From the NCBI RefSeq assembly GCF_000797495.1, contig NZ_JTGN01000010.1, forward strand, positions 62,001 through 126,000: a stretch of DNA of 64,000 bases, in the 5' to 3' direction. This DNA comes from Robinsoniella peoriensis (GTDB taxonomy: Bacteria > Bacillota > Clostridia > Lachnospirales > Lachnospiraceae). Numbering within the stretch: the first letter of the stretch is position 1; each line of letters starts with the position of its first letter. Below, piece after piece: positions 62,055-64,000 of this stretch. The notes below the pieces were generated by a model. The model did no database searches. It was given only the letters and a program-made list of their open reading frames with translations, and had not been told where the DNA came from. A program made the position numbers and the translations under genes.

Positions 62055-63038
62055 AGTAATGTAAAAACGAGAATACAAAAATTTTCTACATTTTTGATTT
62101 TGATTGTGATGGTGGTGATCTGTTCCTTTTTGTCACCGAAATTCATGACATCAACAAATCTAATGAACATATTAAAGCAAGTGAGCATTGTAACAATTTT
62201 GTCTTTTGCCCAGGGTATGGTAATTATCAGCGGTGAAATAGATCTTTCCATCGGAAGCCTTGCGGGAATGGCTGGAACTTATGCATGTATCTTATATGTG
62301 GCTACCGGCAATCTGTTCCTGGCTATTTTATTCGGACTTCTTCTGGGGGCTGTAGTTGGCGCTTTAAACGGGTTATTTGTAGCCCATTTTGGACTTCCTT
62401 CGTTTATCGTTACCCTGGCGATGCAGACGATAACCTTTGGCAGTATCTGTCTGTATACCGCTGGAAATAATGTCTATAAGATTGGCGATTTTAAGATTCT
62501 TGGACAGGGTACCGTATTTGGTGTAATTCCAATTACCGTAGTGTTTATGGCTGTTATGTGCCTGATCACCCATATTTTATTAAAATATACAAAGTTTGGA
62601 AGATACATATATGCAATTGGTGGAAATAAAGATGCAGCAAATGCAGCAGGTATTCAGGTTAGAAAGACAAAATGGGTCACCTTTATTATTTCAGGAGTTT
62701 TTGCAGCGATTGCCGGCATGATTTTAATGGGAAGATTAAATGCAGGAATTCCCAGTGAAGGAACAGGATATGAGACAGATGCCATAATGGCCACGGTTGT
62801 GGGAGGAACCAGTTTTGCCGGAGGTGTGGGTACGGCTTTTGGAACGCTGGTTGGTTCATTAATTATTGGAATATTAAATAATATTATGAATCTGTTAGGG
62901 GTAGAGTCTTATTCCCAGCAGATCATCAAAGGTTTTTTGATTATTATAGCGGTATTGTTTGATATTCGGTCGAAAAGAGGTAAACGGAAAATGAAGATTA
63001 TGGAAACTACCTCTGAAATAGCTCAGAGTAGTAAATAA
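62049..63038 (+). CDS. Sugar ABC transporter permease, RbsC type
   Basis: 329 aa from the ATG at 62049, about eight to nine membrane segments. It shows CUT2 permease hallmarks: LSFAQGMVIISGEIDLSIGS, GLPSFIVTLAMQTI, YAIGGNKDAANAAGI and VVGGTSFAGGVGT. It forms the membrane channel with the RbsA-type ATPase. The frame could begin at GTG 62004, but AAGGGG is well placed before 62049. The binding-protein gene starts 25 nt after its stop. Confidence 0.93.
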   Translation: MKSNVKTRIQKFSTFLILIVMVVICSFLSPKFMTSTNLMNILKQVSIVTILSFAQGMVIISGEIDLSIGSLAGMAGTYACILYVATGNLFLAILFGLLLGAVVGALNGLFVAHFGLPSFIVTLAMQTITFGSICLYTAGNNVYKIGDFKILGQGTVFGVIPITVVFMAVMCLITHILLKYTKFGRYIYAIGGNKDAANAAGIQVRKTKWVTFIISGVFAAIAGMILMGRLNAGIPSEGTGYETDAIMATVVGGTSFAGGVGTAFGTLVGSLIIGILNNIMNLLGVESYSQQIIKGFLIIIAVLFDIRSKRGKRKMKIMETTSEIAQSSK

Positions 63039-63062
63039 ATATGAAATCAAGGAGGGTTTAAA

Positions 63063-64000
63063 ATGAAAAGAAGAGTATTAAGCGTAATGTTAGCAGCGGT
63101 TATGATGGCGGCATTGTTTACAGGATGCAGCAGCGGCGGGGCAGAAGGAGCGGTAACGGAAAAAGAAGAAGCAAAAGAGACGGCAGAGACAGCAATGGAA
63201 GCAGTATCAAATGCTGCCAGTGATGCAAAGGGAGAGTTTGAAATTGCACTGCTTCCTACTGACATGTCAGCAACTTTTGCTGCCTGGCTGGCACAGGAAC
63301 TTCAGATTGCAGTGAAACAATATCCCAATATGACCCTGACGATTCTGGATTCTAAGAATACATTATCTACCCAGCTGGCGAATCTGGAAAATTGTGTTAC
63401 CCAGGGATATGATTATATTATTCTGCATCCATTGGAGCCCGATGCGGAAGCAGATCTGGTAGATCAGTATGTACAGGATGGAACACCGATTTTGATGGTT
63501 AACCAGAGCGACGGCGGTAGCCAGTACGCATCCAATGTAGATTGTGATCCCATAGAACAGGGGTCTATTGTAGCAGAAGTTGCAGCACAGAAAATCCCGC
63601 AAAATGGGAAAGTTGTAATCTTATTGGGACCATCCGGAAATTCTCATTCAATTGGAAGAAGAGAAGGTTTTCAAAAGACGTTGTTTGATGCAAGACCAGA
63701 TATTGAGATTCTGGATGAGCAGATTGGAGACTGGGAAAAATCAAAGGGGATGAACTTTATGGAAGACTGGCTGCAGGCATATGATCAGATTGATGCAGTG
63801 GTTTCGATGAACGACGCCATGGCTCTTGGAGCCTTGGAAGCCGCGAAAGATGCGAAAAGGGCGGAAAATATGACCTTTTACGGTGTAGACGGATTGGCAG
63901 ATGCAGTGTTGTCCATCAAAGATGGCGGGTTGACTGCTACCTGTGTCCAGAACGCAAAAGTAATGGCTGAAACTACATTTGGGATAATTGATAAAGTCCT
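63063..64000 (+). CDS. Sugar-binding lipoprotein, RbsB type, cut by the window end
   Basis: At least 312 aa, no stop before base 64000. Signal peptide with lipobox ALFTGC (Cys22) then a Ser/Gly/Glu/Ala linker. The mature part is a periplasmic-binding-protein class I (LacI-like) fold: IALLPTDMSATFAAWLAQEL, PILMVNQSDGG, VVILLGPSGNSHS, AVVSMNDAMALGALEAA, TFYGVDGLADAV. It delivers sugar to the RbsA/RbsC-type importer. GGAGGG lies 7 nt before the ATG. It is the fifth gene of the operon. Confidence 0.92.
   Translation, partial: MKRRVLSVMLAAVMMAALFTGCSSGGAEGAVTEKEEAKETAETAMEAVSNAASDAKGEFEIALLPTDMSATFAAWLAQELQIAVKQYPNMTLTILDSKNTLSTQLANLENCVTQGYDYIILHPLEPDAEADLVDQYVQDGTPILMVNQSDGGSQYASNVDCDPIEQGSIVAEVAAQKIPQNGKVVILLGPSGNSHSIGRREGFQKTLFDARPDIEILDEQIGDWEKSKGMNFMEDWLQAYDQIDAVVSMNDAMALGALEAAKDAKRAENMTFYGVDGLADAVLSIKDGGLTATCVQNAKVMAETTFGIIDKV

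Overview
The window looks like a chromosomal segment of a strictly anaerobic gut Firmicute of the class Clostridia, most likely family Lachnospiraceae. The signs are a PolC-type replicase, strong GGAGG ribosome binding sites, a DUF5688 gene, a tig-clpP-clpX-lon-engB block, pyrophosphate-type glycolytic enzymes (PPi-phosphofructokinase beside pyruvate phosphate dikinase), sortase and secreted Ig/FN3-type surface proteins, and several sugar ABC systems with AraC or LacI regulators. There is no rRNA, CRISPR array, insertion sequence or recognisable prophage. One tRNA gene (Arg, anticodon CCG) is present.

Layout. 1-3.5 kb: 3' part of polC. 3.7-10.5 kb (minus strand): two-component sugar-uptake locus (YesM-like kinase, YesN-like regulator, solute-binding lipoprotein, two permeases) with a two-site operator before the binding-protein gene. 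10.5-19.4 kb: AraC regulator, a DapF-like protein in which both catalytic cysteines are serine, AlaA-type aminotransferase, patatin, YqeG phosphatase, M24 aminopeptidase, EF-P, a secreted FN3 protein and a DUF5688 protein. 19.4-21 kb: a helically phased array of TTTACACC repeats in front of a promoter, then tRNA-Arg and a membrane SH3 protein. 21-31 kb: AraC regulator, a membrane-anchored PpiC/SurA-like foldase and two large paralogous secreted beta-helix proteins (812 and 1767 aa), probably a glycan-degradation locus. 31-40 kb: small helical protein, glutamate dehydrogenase, a sortase-anchored cohesin-like surface protein, asparagine synthetase, homocysteine methyltransferase-like protein, two XRE regulators and a CYTH protein. 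40-48 kb: DJ-1 and DUF975 proteins, then the protein quality-control block. 48-53 kb: an RND exporter with a very long coiled-coil insert plus its TetR regulator. 53-57 kb: PPi-PFK and PPDK. 57-64 kb: LacI regulator and a likely D-allulose (or related ketohexose) operon: 3-epimerase, PfkB kinase, and an RbsABC-type transporter whose binding-protein gene runs off the window.

How the parts fit. Three separate sugar modules (two-component/MalFG type, beta-helix enzyme type, allulose/Rbs type) each carry their own regulator, as expected for a gut saccharolytic specialist. The intracellular genes feed a PPi-saving glycolysis and amino-acid nitrogen metabolism (GDH, AsnB, AlaA). The points most worth a second look are the tandem beta-helix proteins with their foldase, the serine-substituted DapF homolog, the phased repeat array upstream of tRNA-Arg, a roughly 50-bp dispersed repeat at 39.3 and 62.0 kb, and the RND pump with its coiled-coil insert.
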